Below, one piece after another: positions 45,125-46,374 of a stretch of 46,374 nt of DNA. Positions within the stretch are counted from its first letter, which is position 1. Every line of letters begins with the position of its first letter. Source of the stretch: Clostridiales bacterium (GTDB taxonomy: Bacteria; Bacillota; Clostridia; Christensenellales; UBA1242); NCBI GenBank assembly GCA_015069335.1, contig SVIU01000006.1, positions 1 to 46,374 of the forward strand. The letters are read 5' to 3'. Under the pieces are notes generated by a model that saw only the letters and a list, made by a program, of their open reading frames with translations, was not told the origin of the DNA and did not search any database. Both the position numbers and the translations under genes were made by a program.

Positions 45125-45964
45125 ATGGCAAAAATAAATTGGTTTCCGGGGCATATGACCAAAGCCCTAAGAGAAATGGCAGAAGAAGTAAAAAATGTTG
45201 ATATGGTAATTTATGTGCTTGACGCAAGAGCGCCAAAGTCATCACTAAACCCAGAGTTTGTTACCATTATTGGCGCAAAACCAATTTTGTATGTTTTAAA
45301 TAAAGCAGACTTGGTAGAAAAAGAAAGTTTAAAGCCAATATACATTCAGCTTAAAAGAGACAACACCGAAGTTATTGAATTAAACAGTACCGAAAGTGGT
45401 GCAATTAAAAAAATTGAGCCAATAATGACAAGGCTATGCAAAGAAAAGTTAGATAAATACAAACAAAAAGGCTTTAAGATGAATTTAAGGGCATTGGTGC
45501 TTGGGATTCCAAATTCTGGTAAAAGTACACTAATAAACAACTTATGTGGCGTTAAAAAGGCTATAACGGGCGATAAAGCGGGTGTTACACGTGGCAAGCA
45601 GTGGCTTTCACTCAAAAATGGCTTTGAAGTGCTGGACACTCCTGGCACATTATGGCCAAACATAACAAATCAAACAACGGCAATCAACCTTGCCTTTATT
45701 GGTTCAATAAAAAACGAAATTGTAGATATGGGCGAACTTGCAGTGGACTTTTTAAGCTTTTGCAAAAAGCACTATTTTGCAAACTTGCAAGAAAAATACA
45801 AAATCACCGATAACAATTTGACGGCGATTGAAATGCTTGACCAAATTGCGAAATTTAAACATTATCTCTTAAAAGGCGCCGAGCCAGACTACGACCGCAC
45901 ATGCTTTGCCATAATTGACGACTTTAGAAAAGGTCGACTAGGCAAAATAATGCTGGATGTATAG
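45125..45964 (+). CDS. rbgA: Ribosome biogenesis GTPase RbgA (YlqF)
   Basis: INWFPGHMTKALREM; circularly permuted G motifs: NKADL before GIPNSGKSTLINNL. Confidence 0.95.
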   Translation: MAKINWFPGHMTKALREMAEEVKNVDMVIYVLDARAPKSSLNPEFVTIIGAKPILYVLNKADLVEKESLKPIYIQLKRDNTEVIELNSTESGAIKKIEPIMTRLCKEKLDKYKQKGFKMNLRALVLGIPNSGKSTLINNLCGVKKAITGDKAGVTRGKQWLSLKNGFEVLDTPGTLWPNITNQTTAINLAFIGSIKNEIVDMGELAVDFLSFCKKHYFANLQEKYKITDNNLTAIEMLDQIAKFKHYLLKGAEPDYDRTCFAIIDDFRKGRLGKIMLDV

Positions 45965-46069
45965 AAGTAATAAAACTGAAGTAATAATGCTGAAGTAATA
46001 CGCTGAAGTAATAATGCTTAAGTAATAACGCTGAAGTAATAACGCTAAAGTAATAATGATAGAAGTAAA
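45964..46069. repeat. Degenerate about 14-bp tandem repeat (gctGAAGTAATAA)
   Basis: Eight copies of (g/a)aagtaa(ta) with spacers atgct/cgct/acgct. Confidence 0.85.
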
Positions 46070-46101
46070 AAAAATACAGCCTAGCAGCTGTATTTTATAT
46101 T
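46068..46101. terminator. Terminator after rbgA
   Basis: aaaatacagc-ctagca-gctgtatttta. Confidence 0.75.
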
Positions 46102-46145
46102 TAAGACAAATGTAAATAGAGAGATTCTAAAGCATTGCTTAGTTT

Positions 46146-46224
46146 AGGCTCCCCCTACTTTAAGGGGGAGCTGTCTTTTTTGTTGAAGACAAAAAAGACT
46201 GAAGGGGTGTTTGTCCTATTGAAA
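46146..46224. repeat. Dispersed structured element, CCCCCT family, copy 2
   Basis: aggctccccctactttaagggggagctgtcttttttgttgaagacaaaaaagactgaaggggtgtttgtcctat. Confidence 0.85.
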
Positions 46225-46374
46225 TTCTAAAAATTCCTTTATTTTCTAGCAGTCAAACACCCCTACCTCGTCAATGCACAGCCTTTTGGCTTCAATTTTG
46301 CTAGTTGCAAAATTTTTGCTTTATGGCTGGCATTTCCTCTCCCCAAAAAGTCCACTAATGTTGGGGCTTTTCGG

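Overview
This is a low-GC, Firmicutes/Clostridia-like chromosomal segment; the lineage is inferred from gene content, including spoIVA and a SpoIVFB-like M50 peptidase. Nearly all genes are on the + strand. Recognisable housekeeping blocks are nifS/nifU-like, spoIVA, tig-clpP-clpX, rpmG-secE-nusG-rplK-rplA, nrdD-nrdG-MazG-like, two FAD oxidoreductases, a DUF1385-prmC fusion, prfA, a CobW/COG0523 GTPase, rimM-trmD and rbgA. The accessory content is more unusual. (1) Two secreted paralogs share a nearly identical N-terminus resembling TasA/camelysin signal regions but have unrelated C-termini. One has a G8 tract inside its putative promoter spacer, suggesting phase variation. The other has a consensus promoter covered by three 15-bp palindromic operators next to a divergent XRE repressor. 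An S26B/SipW-like signal peptidase with a long C-terminal extension lies between them. (2) Several non-coding hairpin-array elements have stems that change sequence between copies while staying self-complementary: after nusG, after the PHP gene, the CCCCCT-family element, and the 290-bp tandem array at the window start. (3) Two L1-binding-site mimics flank rplK. (4) There is a tightly packed cluster of unknown function with an HExxH protein, a HAD phosphatase, a metallophosphoesterase, a degenerate metallophosphoesterase paralog and a zinc ribbon. (5) A 1731-aa C1-peptidase/InlB-repeat surface protein has an extra InlB repeat after its TM helix. No rRNA, tRNA, CRISPR array or transposase was recognised. 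All calls come from reading the sequence; no database search was run.
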